Part shown: positions 1 through 6,852 of the stretch, piece after piece
Layout of the letters: every line of letters begins with the position of its first letter
Numbering within the stretch: the first letter of the stretch is position 1
From: an uncultured bacterium
GTDB taxonomy: Bacteria; Actinomycetota; Coriobacteriia; Coriobacteriales; Coriobacteriaceae
Length of the DNA: 15,077 nt
Assembly (NCBI GenBank): GCA_905216045.1
Contig: CAJMSL010000035.1
Span: 1-15,077, forward strand
Direction: 5' to 3'
Position numbers and translations under genes: made by a program
The notes under the pieces: generated by a model
Told to the model about the DNA's origin: nothing
Database searches by the model: none
What the model saw: only the letters and a program-made list of their open reading frames with translations

Positions 1-13
1 CCGACGGGAAACG

Positions 14-38
14 AAAAAGCCCGGTTTAAAACCGGGCT
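14..38 (-). terminator. Rho-independent terminator, leftward
   Basis: A perfect 10-bp inverted repeat, AGCCCGGTTT (18-27) and AAACCGGGCT (29-38), is flanked on the left by an A-run (14-18) that reads as a U-tract on the minus strand. There is no T-run on the right, so it works only for leftward transcription. No minus-strand gene is visible between it and the + strand DUF4430 gene, so what it terminates is unclear. Confidence 0.6.
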
Positions 39-60
39 CGAACAAACACGCCTATTGACA

Positions 61-905
61 ATGGCTTTCTCATATTAAAGGGCGCCGCTTCGGCGGCGTC
101 CGCCCCTCGTCGCAAGGCGCTCCTTGGCGTTCTGACTGCCGCTTGCACCATTCTGATCGTCGTCTCGCTGGGTTTCGTCCACCCTTCCACAAGCGGTGCC
201 TGGTCCATCGACTGGATCATTCAGACCGTGACGGGGGAGAGCGTCGTCACCAAGGACACCAAGGCGTCTGGCTCGACTACTACTTCGGGCGAGGCCAGTT
301 CCAAGGATTCCAAATCTTCGAATGATGCAAAAGACGAGTCCAAGGGTTCGAACGACGGCAAGGACGATTCTGAGTCTTCGGACAAGGAATCGGATAAAAG
401 CTCGGATAGCAAGAGGTCCGATGGTCAGGGCGGCAAGAAGTCTGGAGATAAATCCGCTGCCCAGAATTCGGGAGCCGGCGTTACTCCCAATATGTCTGGC
501 GGTGCTTCTTCGGGCGGCGGTCAGTCGTCTGATGGGGCCTCCAGCTCTAATGGCGGAAGCGCTCCCTCGGGCGGACAGGGCGGCTCGCAGGAGTCCAACT
601 ACGTAACGGTGACGGTTTCGGTCACATCGAGCGCTGTGGGCAATCCTGTGTCTTCTGGCGGCACCTTTACCTTTAACGAAGGCGCTACTGTCTACGATGC
701 CCTGTGCGCGCTGGGCCTTTCTGTCAACGCACGCGGCTCATCGTACGGCACGTATGTCTCCGCGATTGGCGGTTTGGCCGAGAAACAGTACGGCGGCACG
801 AGCGGCTGGATGTACTCCGTCAACGGCACAACGCCCATGACGGCCTGCAGCAACTACGTTCTCTCAAACGGCGACAACGTAGTCTGGTATTACGTTACAG
901 GCTAG
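61..905 (+). CDS. DUF4430 domain protein with N-terminal membrane anchor; start codon unclear, possible frameshift
   Basis: The C-terminal ~100 residues (about 600-905) look like a DUF4430 domain, the ubiquitin-like fold also found at the C-terminus of cobalamin carriers: the motifs SGWMYSVNG and NGDNVVWYYV are typical. Before it lies a ~115-residue Ser/Asp/Lys/Gly-rich, probably disordered linker (about 240-590). Upstream in the same frame is a basic stretch APRRK and a hydrophobic segment ALLGVLTAACTILIVVSLGF (117-176), a signal peptide or anchor, so the protein is extracytoplasmic. The frame is open from 30 to 905 but has no ATG, GTG or TTG before GTG 228, which would lose the anchor and has no Shine-Dalgarno. 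ATG 61 is in another frame and stops at TAA 76; one extra base near 73-78 would join it to this frame, giving the left limit used here. A one-base deletion, sequence error or unusual start is likely. Ligand unknown; no LPXTG motif seen. The domain call is good, the 5' end is not. Confidence 0.7.
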
Positions 906-928
906 AGATCTCGACATAGCGCGCCAGA

Positions 929-965
929 CGGGCGGTTCGGACAAACATCCGGGCCGCCCGTTTTT
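929..965 (+). terminator. Rho-independent terminator of the DUF4430 gene
   Basis: The stem CGGGCGGTTCGGA (929-941) pairs with TCCGGGCCGCCCG (948-960), with two G-T wobbles and a short loop, and is followed at once by TTTTT (961-965). It lies 24 nt after the stop codon. Confidence 0.9.
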
Positions 966-1004
966 CATGCGAATGGGACTGGGGCGCCTGGGATCACGGC
1001 AAAC

Positions 1005-1038
1005 AAAAAACCGGTTGGAACGGGAATTCCAACCGGTT
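1005..1038 (-). terminator. Rho-independent terminator of gtrA copy 1
   Basis: A perfect 12-bp inverted repeat, AACCGGTTGGAA (1009-1020) and TTCCAACCGGTT (1027-1038), has an A-run on its left (1005-1010) that gives a U-tract on the minus strand. It lies 27 nt beyond the stop of the minus-strand gene. Confidence 0.88.
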
Positions 1039-1064
1039 ATACATTCAAGCAAATAGTGAATCGA

Positions 1065-1472
1065 CTACGACCGTGCGCCCTCGAGGAAGAAGCGGCGGCT
1101 GAAGTAGTTGTACCAGGTGACCAAGAACGTGGCGATGGCCTTCATGGCCTGGTAGCCGATGCTCAAAAACGTGACGCCCACAAACATGTACAGGTCGTTG
1201 AGGCCCAGACCGATCACCGACAGGATGGTGAAGATCGTGAACTCGCGCTTGCGGCTCATGCCCTCGCGGTGGTCGAACACGTACTTCATGCTGAGCCAGT
1301 AGTTGACCACGACGGACGTGATAAACGAAACCGTGGTGCTCATCAAAAAGTCGAGGTGGAACAGTTCGACGAGCGCAATGAGCATGCCCCAGTCGATGCC
1401 AAAGGAGATAAGACCCACGACGGCAAACTTGAGGAACTGCTTGGTATGAGGTTGTGCCAGTGCCTTGCGCAC
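1065..1472 (-). CDS. GtrA family small membrane protein, copy 1
   Basis: A 135-residue protein with four predicted membrane helices and the GtrA pattern: KFAVVGLISFGIDWGM in helix 1, NYWLSMKYVF after helix 2, a basic loop (SRKREF), then two more helices and FSRRFFLEG at the C-terminus. GtrA proteins are thought to help move lipid-linked sugars across the membrane for polysaccharide or teichoic acid glycosylation; the substrate here cannot be told and no glycosyltransferase is adjacent. The start is GTG at 1472 with only a weak GGAT upstream; no ATG lies before the in-frame stop near 1515. The N-terminus aligns with the start chosen for its tandem paralogue. It is followed by its own terminator. 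Confidence 0.87.
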   Translation of the reverse strand: MRKALAQPHTKQFLKFAVVGLISFGIDWGMLIALVELFHLDFLMSTTVSFITSVVVNYWLSMKYVFDHREGMSRKREFTIFTILSVIGLGLNDLYMFVGVTFLSIGYQAMKAIATFLVTWYNYFSRRFFLEGARS

Positions 1473-1620
1473 GTAATCACATCCAATGCGTTGATGAATC
1501 GAGCAGAGGATACTTTAGAGCTTTTGCAGGGGAAACGTAAGGTCTTTGCCAAGAACTATACGAACTCGCCAAATTTTCAAGAGGTAATCCGCAAACGTTG
1601 AAAATTTGCCCGTAAACGAA

Positions 1621-1670
1621 CGATGCCCACGGGCGATACTGTGCTGAGCGCGCATTGTCCGTGGGCATCG
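1621..1670 (-). terminator. Stem-loop downstream of gtrA copy 2, probable terminator
   Basis: A perfect 12-bp inverted repeat, CGATGCCCACGG (1621-1632) and CCGTGGGCATCG (1659-1670), with a 26-nt loop lies 20 nt after the gtrA copy 2 stop. On the minus strand it is followed by TTCGTTTACG, a weak U-tract. It separates the two gtrA copies, so copy 1 may have its own promoter in 1473-1620, where I see no convincing -35/-10 pair. Confidence 0.55.
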
Positions 1671-1690
1671 TAAGGCTGTAAGGTTGCGAG

Positions 1691-2086
1691 TTACTTGGTC
1701 TCGTCGCCCTCCAGGAAGATCTTTCGGGTCACAAAGTTGTAGACCATGACAAGCGCGGTGGCGCAGATCTTGGCGATATTGGCCTCGAGTCCCAGGCCGG
1801 CGTTGAGTGTCAGCACGATACCGTCGTTGAGTGCCAAGCCGATTACGGACAGCACGACAAAGATGATGAACTCGCGGCGGCGGCTCATGCCTTCCTTGTG
1901 CGCAAACACGTACTTCATGCTTGCGAGGTAGTTAAAGATGAGTGAGATGATAAAGCCGCTGGTGTTGGCGATTAGGATGTTGAGGCCCAGACCGTAGTGG
2001 AGCAGATTCATAATGCCAAAGTCGATAACCGTGGCAATGACACCGACGACACCAAATTTCATGATCTGCGCAAGGAGCTTTTGCAT
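1691..2086 (-). CDS. GtrA family small membrane protein, copy 2
   Basis: A 131-residue, four-helix GtrA protein, clearly paralogous to the neighbour at 1065-1472: both carry YVF.H.EGMSR.REF, LSVIGL.LND and FLEG at matching positions, and the DNA around 1241-1295 and 1871-1920 is also alike. The start is placed at ATG 2086 because MQKLLAQ aligns with MRKALAQ of copy 1 and AAGGCAGG lies just upstream. An in-frame ATG at 2203 would add 39 residues that overlap the 3' end of fbp and run through a hairpin, so it is unlikely. The likely role is sugar-lipid translocation; substrate unknown. Confidence 0.87.
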   Translation of the reverse strand: MQKLLAQIMKFGVVGVIATVIDFGIMNLLHYGLGLNILIANTSGFIISLIFNYLASMKYVFAHKEGMSRRREFIIFVVLSVIGLALNDGIVLTLNAGLGLEANIAKICATALVMVYNFVTRKIFLEGDETK

Positions 2087-2115
2087 GGTACCTGCCTTAA
2101 GCTGGCGCCGAAGCG

Positions 2116-2159
2116 CCGCGGGGATGACAAACTTGGCACAGTTTAGCCAATCCCCGCGG
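2116..2159 (-). terminator. Stem-loop between fbp and gtrA copy 2
   Basis: A perfect 9-bp outer stem, CCGCGGGGA (2116-2124) and TCCCCGCGG (2151-2159), encloses an inner stem TTGGC/GCCAA (2133-2137, 2146-2150). It starts 7 nt after the fbp stop. There is no U-tract, so it may be an RNA-stabilising or attenuating hairpin rather than a full terminator. A smaller stem GGCGC-CGAA-GCGCC lies beside it (2104-2117). Confidence 0.5.
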
Positions 2160-2165
2160 GTGGTG

Positions 2166-4082
2166 CTAGGCGCGCTCCTCGATAGCACCGTTTCTATATG
2201 CATCGAGCAGTTGACGCAGGTCCTGGATTTGGCTGCGGATCTTGGCGCCAGTATCGGTGTCGCTCACCATGCGGCGACGGTCTGCTTGGTCAAAACGATT
2301 GGTCTCGCTTTCGATGTCCACGTTGCGCGTGAGTGCCTCGGCAACCGTCGTAAAGGCCCGGTGCGACTTGAGGCGGCAGCCGCGCGAGCTCGAGATGAGC
2401 GTATAGCCGGCGATACCCGTCTTGGGATGGTAAGCGCGGCAGAAGCCGCCATCGATGACCAGCAGCTTGCCCTCAGCGCGGATGGGCTGCTCGCCCTTGG
2501 TGGTTTTAACGGGCGTGTGGCCGTTGATGATGTGGCCGGTCGGCGAACATGCCATGGACGCGACGCCAAACTCGCGCATGATGTCGTCGCAGACCGAGGG
2601 CGACTTGGTAAGCGTAAAGTACGGGTCCATCGGCTCGACCCAGGTGCTCTTATCGGCGATATAGGCGCGCTCAAAGGTACGCACCAGGCGTCCGCTGGCG
2701 GGTGTAGAGAAGCCAATCCACAGGTACCACATCCAGTCGAGGGCATCGCGGTCGCCCACGCGCCACGCGCGGCGGGCGATGTGGTCGCAAAAATCGAGAT
2801 AATCGCGCCCGGCGTGCCAGGTGCCCAGGCAGTTCATGCTGCTAAAGGTGCCGTCTTCGTTGAGCGGCACGCAGCCATGGAACAGCAGGTTGCCGTTGGC
2901 GACCTTGTACATCGAGCCGTGGGAATAGAGGAAATCGATATGGCGATGCAGGTGATCGGCGGTGACAAACTCGGACACGAGCTTGTCGATGATGTGCTGC
3001 TCCTGAGACGTGAGCGTATAAGGGTCCGCCGGGTCGACGGTGGGGAAGTCGTTGGTCGTGAGCGGCCACACGCTGCCGTCGGCGAGCGTGACCGTGCCGG
3101 TGTCGTGATTGATCTTGTCGAGTAACAGGCGGTCGGTCATATCGAACTCGGGGTGGCGCTGGATAATCTGGCCCTCGAGCTTAAAGAGCAGCACGTTGAT
3201 GGCCTTGATCAGCGGGGTGATGGACTCACCGGCGGTGTAGGTGGCATCGGCAAAGGCGACAAGTTCACGCAGCGAGATACCGTAGTCATTCTCCAGGATC
3301 TCGTAGTTGTCGTAGCGTAGGGTGTTGCGCAACACCGTGGCGATGCAGGCGGGCTCACCGGCCGCAGCACCCATCCACAGCAGGTCGTGGTTGCCCCACT
3401 GGATGTCCAGCGAATGGTAGGTGAGCAGACGGTCCATAATCTTGGCCGCGCCGCCGCCGCGGTCGAAGATGTCGCCCACCAGGTGCAGGTGGTCGACGGC
3501 CAGCCGCTTGATGAGCGAGGCGAGCGACTCGATAAAGTCGTCGGCGCTGGCGGTCTCCAGGATGGACTCCACGATGCGCTCGTGATAGCGCACGCGATAG
3601 TTATTCTCGTCCGGGTGCGTGTGCAGCAGCTCGTCGATGATGTAGGCGTAATCGCGTGGGATGGCCTTACGCACCTTGGAGCGCGTATAGCGGCTCGAAA
3701 GCGAGCGGGCGACCATGATGAGCTGGTCAAGCATCGTCCTGTACCAGGTGGGCGAGTCCTCGCGCTGGCTGCGGACCAGCTCGATCTTCTCGCGCGGGTA
3801 GTAGATGAGCGTGCACAGCTCGCCCTTTTCGTCATAGGAGAGCGTGTCGCCAAAGATCTCGTCGACATGTTCGCGCACGACGCCCGAGCAGTTGTTGAGG
3901 ATGTGCATAAAGGCTTCGTACTCGCCATGCACGTCGCTCATAAAATGCTCGGTGCCCTTGGGTAGGTTGAGGATGGCCGAGAGGTTGATAATTTCGGTAA
4001 ACGCGGATTGTTCGGTGGGAAACTGTCTCGACAGCAGACGCAGATACTTGAAGTCTTGCGGATTGCGATCGAATGCGACCAT
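2166..4082 (-). CDS. fbp: Fructose-1,6-bisphosphatase, class III
   Basis: A 638-residue enzyme that hydrolyses fructose 1,6-bisphosphate to fructose 6-phosphate in gluconeogenesis (EC 3.1.3.11), cytoplasmic. It has the calcineurin-like metallophosphoesterase motifs in order: SDVHGEYEAF (49-58), GDIFDRGG (203-210), GNHDLLWMG (230-238), and later HGCVPLNEDG and INGHTPVKTTKGEQP, which together with the length are typical of the class III (Bacillus-type) family rather than the FbpA or GlpX classes. The start at ATG 4082 has GGAAGGTG a few bases upstream; an ATG at 4127 lacks this and would add 15 unconserved residues. It heads a minus-strand run toward the two gtrA genes, separated from them by a stem-loop. 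A 10-bp inverted repeat lies 28-57 nt upstream and could be an operator. Confidence 0.96.
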   Translation of the reverse strand: MVAFDRNPQDFKYLRLLSRQFPTEQSAFTEIINLSAILNLPKGTEHFMSDVHGEYEAFMHILNNCSGVVREHVDEIFGDTLSYDEKGELCTLIYYPREKIELVRSQREDSPTWYRTMLDQLIMVARSLSSRYTRSKVRKAIPRDYAYIIDELLHTHPDENNYRVRYHERIVESILETASADDFIESLASLIKRLAVDHLHLVGDIFDRGGGAAKIMDRLLTYHSLDIQWGNHDLLWMGAAAGEPACIATVLRNTLRYDNYEILENDYGISLRELVAFADATYTAGESITPLIKAINVLLFKLEGQIIQRHPEFDMTDRLLLDKINHDTGTVTLADGSVWPLTTNDFPTVDPADPYTLTSQEQHIIDKLVSEFVTADHLHRHIDFLYSHGSMYKVANGNLLFHGCVPLNEDGTFSSMNCLGTWHAGRDYLDFCDHIARRAWRVGDRDALDWMWYLWIGFSTPASGRLVRTFERAYIADKSTWVEPMDPYFTLTKSPSVCDDIMREFGVASMACSPTGHIINGHTPVKTTKGEQPIRAEGKLLVIDGGFCRAYHPKTGIAGYTLISSSRGCRLKSHRAFTTVAEALTRNVDIESETNRFDQADRRRMVSDTDTGAKIRSQIQDLRQLLDAYRNGAIEERA

Positions 4083-4109
4083 GAAACACCTTCCGATGGA
4101 GCTGGTAAA

Positions 4110-4139
4110 ACTGATAAACAGCGTCAAACGTTTATCAGT
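4110..4139. promoter_or_regulatory. 10-bp inverted repeat upstream of fbp, candidate operator
   Basis: ACTGATAAAC (4110-4119) and GTTTATCAGT (4130-4139) form a perfect inverted repeat with a 10-nt centre. The half-site spacing of two helical turns suits a dimeric repressor. It could equally be a hairpin in the fbp leader RNA. The regulator is unknown. Confidence 0.45.
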
Positions 4140-4363
4140 ATGCGCCGCTTTTGTTTCGATTTTGCGCCAGCGGCTGAATTGTCGGCTGAATGGTTTGGTA
4201 AATCGATTTAGTTGAGGTAGATATGGCGGTTGAGTGGAGACGACGGAAGGTGTTTTCTCAGATATTTATGCGTGGAGCCGGTGGAGACGATGGTGGTAAA
4301 GATGTTCGCTATTATTGCTTCGATTTGGTAAATAGTGGACATATGTACCGTATGTAGGCTCAC

Positions 4364-4374
4364 TGTGCGATAAT
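4364..4374 (+). promoter_or_regulatory. Extended -10-like element of degV
   Basis: TGTGCGATAAT ends 28 nt before the degV ATG, giving a predicted leader of about 20 nt that contains the AAGGAG site. The same 11 bases occur upstream of the MetRS-like gene on the other strand (10337-10347). No good -35 hexamer is seen 17 nt upstream, as expected of extended -10 promoters. Confidence 0.45.
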
Positions 4375-4402
4375 TTGCGCAGCAATGAGTAAGGAGCCTC
4401 AT

Positions 4403-5293
4403 ATGAGTGATTTTATCCTGACCTGTGAATCCGCCGCCGACCGAACCCGTGAGTTCTTTGCGTCGCGCAATATCCCTGTCGTGTGTTTTCATTACGAGAT
4501 CGACGATGTTGTCTATACGGACGATCTGTATCAGTCGATTACGCCGGACGAGTTTTTTGCTCAGATTGCCGCGGGTGCCATGCCCAAGACGTCTCAGGTG
4601 AGCGTGGGTGAGTACGAGGAGTTTTGGGAGCCGTTTGTTGCCGAGGGTAAGGATGTACTGCACCTGACGCTATCTTCGGGTATTTCGGGTACGTATGGTT
4701 CGGCTTGCGTTGCGGCGCAGATGCTCGCGGATCGCTATCCCCAGGGCGGCAAGGTGCGCGTCATCGATTCGCTGGCGGCGTCTTCGGGCTTTGGCCTGTT
4801 GCTGGAATATGCCGCCAACGTGCGCGATAGCGGAGCTTCACTCGACGAGACGGCTGCCTGGATCGAGGAGCACAAGCTCAACCTGCACCACTGGTTCTTC
4901 TCGACCGATCTGTCGAGCTACCTGCGCGGCGGTCGCATTTCGGCCGCGAGCGCGATCATCGGCACGGCGCTTAAGATTTGCCCGCTTATGACGGTCGATT
5001 GCGACGGCAAGCTGTCGCCACGTGAGATGATTCGCACTAAGAAGCGCGCGATTTCCGAGATGGCTAAGACCATGATGGCACACGTGCAGGACGGTGCAGA
5101 TTATTCGGGTAAGTGCATCATGTCGCACTCGGCGTGCCGCGAGGATGCCGAGGCAGTTGCGGCGCTGATTGAGGAACAGGTCCCGCAGCTTAAAGGCAAG
5201 ATTGAGATCAATAACATCGGTACTCTGATTGGCTCGCATACCGGACCTGGTACGGTGGCGCTCTTCTTTATGGGCGACAAGCGCGTGGATTAA
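4403..5293 (+). CDS. DegV family fatty-acid-binding protein (FakB-like)
   Basis: A 296-residue DegV protein. Members bind a fatty acid, and those studied (FakB) present it to the kinase FakA for phosphorylation and entry into phospholipid synthesis. Family motifs: TSQ (63-65), SSGISGTY (91-98, the ligand head-group loop), a second-domain motif YLRGGRIS (173-180) and SHTGPGTVALFF (278-289). Length is usual for the family. ATG 4403 is chosen because AAGGAG (4391-4396) lies 6 nt before it; the in-frame ATG at 4385 would place that site inside the gene. No fakA is nearby, so the pairing with a kinase is inferred from the family. It appears monocistronic, ending at a shared bidirectional hairpin. 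Confidence 0.93.
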   Translation: MSDFILTCESAADRTREFFASRNIPVVCFHYEIDDVVYTDDLYQSITPDEFFAQIAAGAMPKTSQVSVGEYEEFWEPFVAEGKDVLHLTLSSGISGTYGSACVAAQMLADRYPQGGKVRVIDSLAASSGFGLLLEYAANVRDSGASLDETAAWIEEHKLNLHHWFFSTDLSSYLRGGRISAASAIIGTALKICPLMTVDCDGKLSPREMIRTKKRAISEMAKTMMAHVQDGADYSGKCIMSHSACREDAEAVAALIEEQVPQLKGKIEINNIGTLIGSHTGPGTVALFFMGDKRVD

Positions 5294-5334
5294 CTTGGCT
5301 CATCACGTCGCTGCGTGATTGCTCAAACGAAAAC

Positions 5335-5362
5335 GGCCCGCCTCACGTTTGTGGGGCGGGCC
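5335..5362. terminator. Bidirectional hairpin between convergent degV and TIM-barrel gene
   Basis: GGCCCGCCTCAC and GTGGGGCGGGCC form a 12-bp stem (one G-T wobble) with a GTTT loop. The A-rich left flank (CGAAAAC) gives a weak U-tract for the minus-strand gene, which ends 13 nt away; the right side has a looser TTGCTGTTG. A smaller repeat ATCACG/CGTGAT (5302-5319) lies just after degV. Confidence 0.72.
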
Positions 5363-5374
5363 TTGCTGTTGCGG

Positions 5375-6466
5375 CTAGCGTTTCTTTCCGCGGAAGAAGA
5401 AGCCGTGCAGTGACGGCTTGAGGCCGCGGTTGGCGCGATGCTCCTCGACGCGTTCGTGGATCGAAGCGACGCGCTCGATGACTTCGTCGGGAATCGGCAC
5501 GTCGGGATTCATGTTCTCGACCTGGCTGACCTCGGCGGCGGCGACCTGGTCGATAATGGGCACATCGTCGCGCGAGATGACAGGTGTGGCGTCTTCCTTC
5601 ATCTTGCGATAACGCTGCATCATGTCGGTTTGTAGCTGCTGGGCCGAAGGCGGCGTCCAGATGATGGCGTTGGCGCCGGCAGCGATGGTCTCACGGATGC
5701 TCTCGGGTGTCTTGCCGCCCGGCGCGATGAGCGGCAGGTTGGGATAGTGCTCGCGCAGTTCACGCAGGACCTGGGGTGTGTTTTTGCCGGCGGCGATGTT
5801 GAGAATCTTGGCTCCGGCGCGCACTTTGGCATGCGCATCATCGTCGCAACGTACGACCGTGGCGATGACAGGGATGTCGGCGATGTTGGTGATGTGCTCG
5901 ACCATCTCGGCGGTGGCGGGGGAGTTGACCACGCAGCCCGCCGCGCCCTGCATCTCGGAGACGGCTGCCATCTGCACGGAGCGCTTGCCGGTGGTGGTGC
6001 CGCCGCCTACGCCTACAAAGACCGGGCACTCGGCGACGGTCAACAGCGCCTGCGTAATGGCCGGCTGCGGCGTGAAGGGGTAAACGGCAAAGACAGCATC
6101 GGCATTGGAGTTGCGGATGACAGCTACGTCGGTGGTGTAGATGAGCGACTTGATGCGGCGGCCGAAGAGCGTAAAGCCGCTGGCCTCCTCGATCTCGTCG
6201 GGCATGCGGAGGGCCGCCTTGCGCAAACGCCCGTCGATGGGCAGCGGCTCCATGGGGAGCAGCCCGTTGGGGGTCACGGCTACCTGGGCCTCGGTGAACT
6301 CGTCTGCGAGCTCAACCTCGGAGAAATCGACCGAGGCAACGATGTCCTCGTGAACCTCGGCGGGCACATCGATGGGAGCTTGGTCGTTTGCCGCGGCGGG
6401 CGTGTCGAAGGAGCTGGTGCCGACGAAGGCGTCGACGCGCTCATTTAGATCGTTGAGGGTATCCAT
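5375..6466 (-). CDS. Uncharacterised TIM-barrel protein, IMPDH-like fold
   Basis: A 363-residue cytoplasmic protein. The core (about 86-295) looks like a conserved family of unknown function found in Clostridia and Coriobacteria, often loosely labelled hydrolase. It alternates beta strands and helices, with YPFTPQPAITQALL (129-142), the glycine-rich VGVGGGTTTGKR (151-162) and LIAPGGKTPESI (246-257), reminiscent of phosphate or flavin-phosphate sites in IMP dehydrogenase-like barrels. No catalytic Cys loop of true IMPDH and no CBS domains are seen. The first ~80 residues are acidic and low in complexity, and a ~65-residue charged tail follows the barrel; both seem extra to the core. The start at ATG 6466 lacks a clear ribosome binding site; the next internal Met (72) has none either. 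I do not assign a reaction. Confidence 0.75.
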   Translation of the reverse strand: MDTLNDLNERVDAFVGTSSFDTPAAANDQAPIDVPAEVHEDIVASVDFSEVELADEFTEAQVAVTPNGLLPMEPLPIDGRLRKAALRMPDEIEEASGFTLFGRRIKSLIYTTDVAVIRNSNADAVFAVYPFTPQPAITQALLTVAECPVFVGVGGGTTTGKRSVQMAAVSEMQGAAGCVVNSPATAEMVEHITNIADIPVIATVVRCDDDAHAKVRAGAKILNIAAGKNTPQVLRELREHYPNLPLIAPGGKTPESIRETIAAGANAIIWTPPSAQQLQTDMMQRYRKMKEDATPVISRDDVPIIDQVAAAEVSQVENMNPDVPIPDEVIERVASIHERVEEHRANRGLKPSLHGFFFRGKKR

Positions 6467-6657
6467 GGAGGCTCGATTCTATGTGATGACGGCCGGCGCG
6501 ATGTAGCCGGAATAGCGAATGCTAAATCGTTTGACGAGTTGATTTTTCCCCGCCGCGACATCCGTTAGACCGAAGGGCCGGCGAACGTGAAGGAGCTGTG
6601 GTGGCGGGTATCGAGGTGCTATCTTGAAAGTCCCGTTTAAAAGAGAGGTGACGCGGT

Positions 6658-6828
6658 ATGGAATTTTCGGCAATGTTGGGCTCGATTGGCCTATGCGTGG
6701 GCGCAATCGTAGCCGCCGCGGTCATCTACTTTGTGGTCACGGCCATTAAGGGCAAAAGGGCCGAACGCAAGGAGCGCGCGATGCTTAAACAGCATCGCGA
6801 CCAGCAGGGCAAACGCGCACAGAGATAG
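6658..6828 (+). CDS. Small single-pass membrane protein (56 aa)
   Basis: An ORF of 57 codons starts at ATG 6658 with a good ribosome binding site GAGAGGTG (6642-6649) 8 nt upstream, and ends at TAG 6828. The product has a short N-terminus, one hydrophobic helix (about residues 8-30, ending VVTAI), then a strongly basic tail with KGKRAERKERA and repeated Lys/Arg/Gln. The positive tail predicts N-out, C-in topology. It is divergent from the TIM-barrel gene and convergent with the RNA methyltransferase gene. No family is recognised. Coding status rests on the ribosome binding site, the clean membrane segment and the otherwise empty gap. Confidence 0.65.
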   Translation: MEFSAMLGSIGLCVGAIVAAAVIYFVVTAIKGKRAERKERAMLKQHRDQQGKRAQR

Positions 6829-6852
6829 CTTGTTGAGTTTTGGATCCGTGCG

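Larger units (their letters stand above)
4083..4402. promoter_or_regulatory. Divergent fbp/degV intergenic region
   Basis: These 320 nt hold the promoters of fbp (left) and degV (right). Visible elements are a perfect 10-bp inverted repeat (4110-4139), an exact 10-nt direct repeat GTGGAGACGA (4234-4243 and 4281-4290), a direct repeat CGGCTGAAT near 4171-4191, and a -10-like TGTGCGATAAT before degV (4364-4374). The region is AT-richer than its surroundings. No convincing small gene was found. Confidence 0.6.

Noticed and set aside
55..78. TTGACA (55-60) with TATTAA (73-78) as a promoter for the DUF4430 gene
   Set aside because: The spacing is 12 bp, too short for a normal promoter, and it would start transcription inside the reading frame.
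1056..1601. + strand 181-codon frame opposite gtrA copy 1
   Set aside because: GtrA membrane helices and motifs on the minus strand are clear; the antisense product is charged and unlike any family.
2013..3125. Long + strand open frame (370 codons) antisense to fbp
   Set aside because: It overlaps a certain fbp gene, has no ribosome binding site or recognisable domain, and its composition is that expected opposite a GC-rich gene.
4208..4663. Minus-strand 151-codon frame across the fbp/degV gap
   Set aside because: It overlaps the start of degV, has no ribosome binding site and no domain-like sequence.
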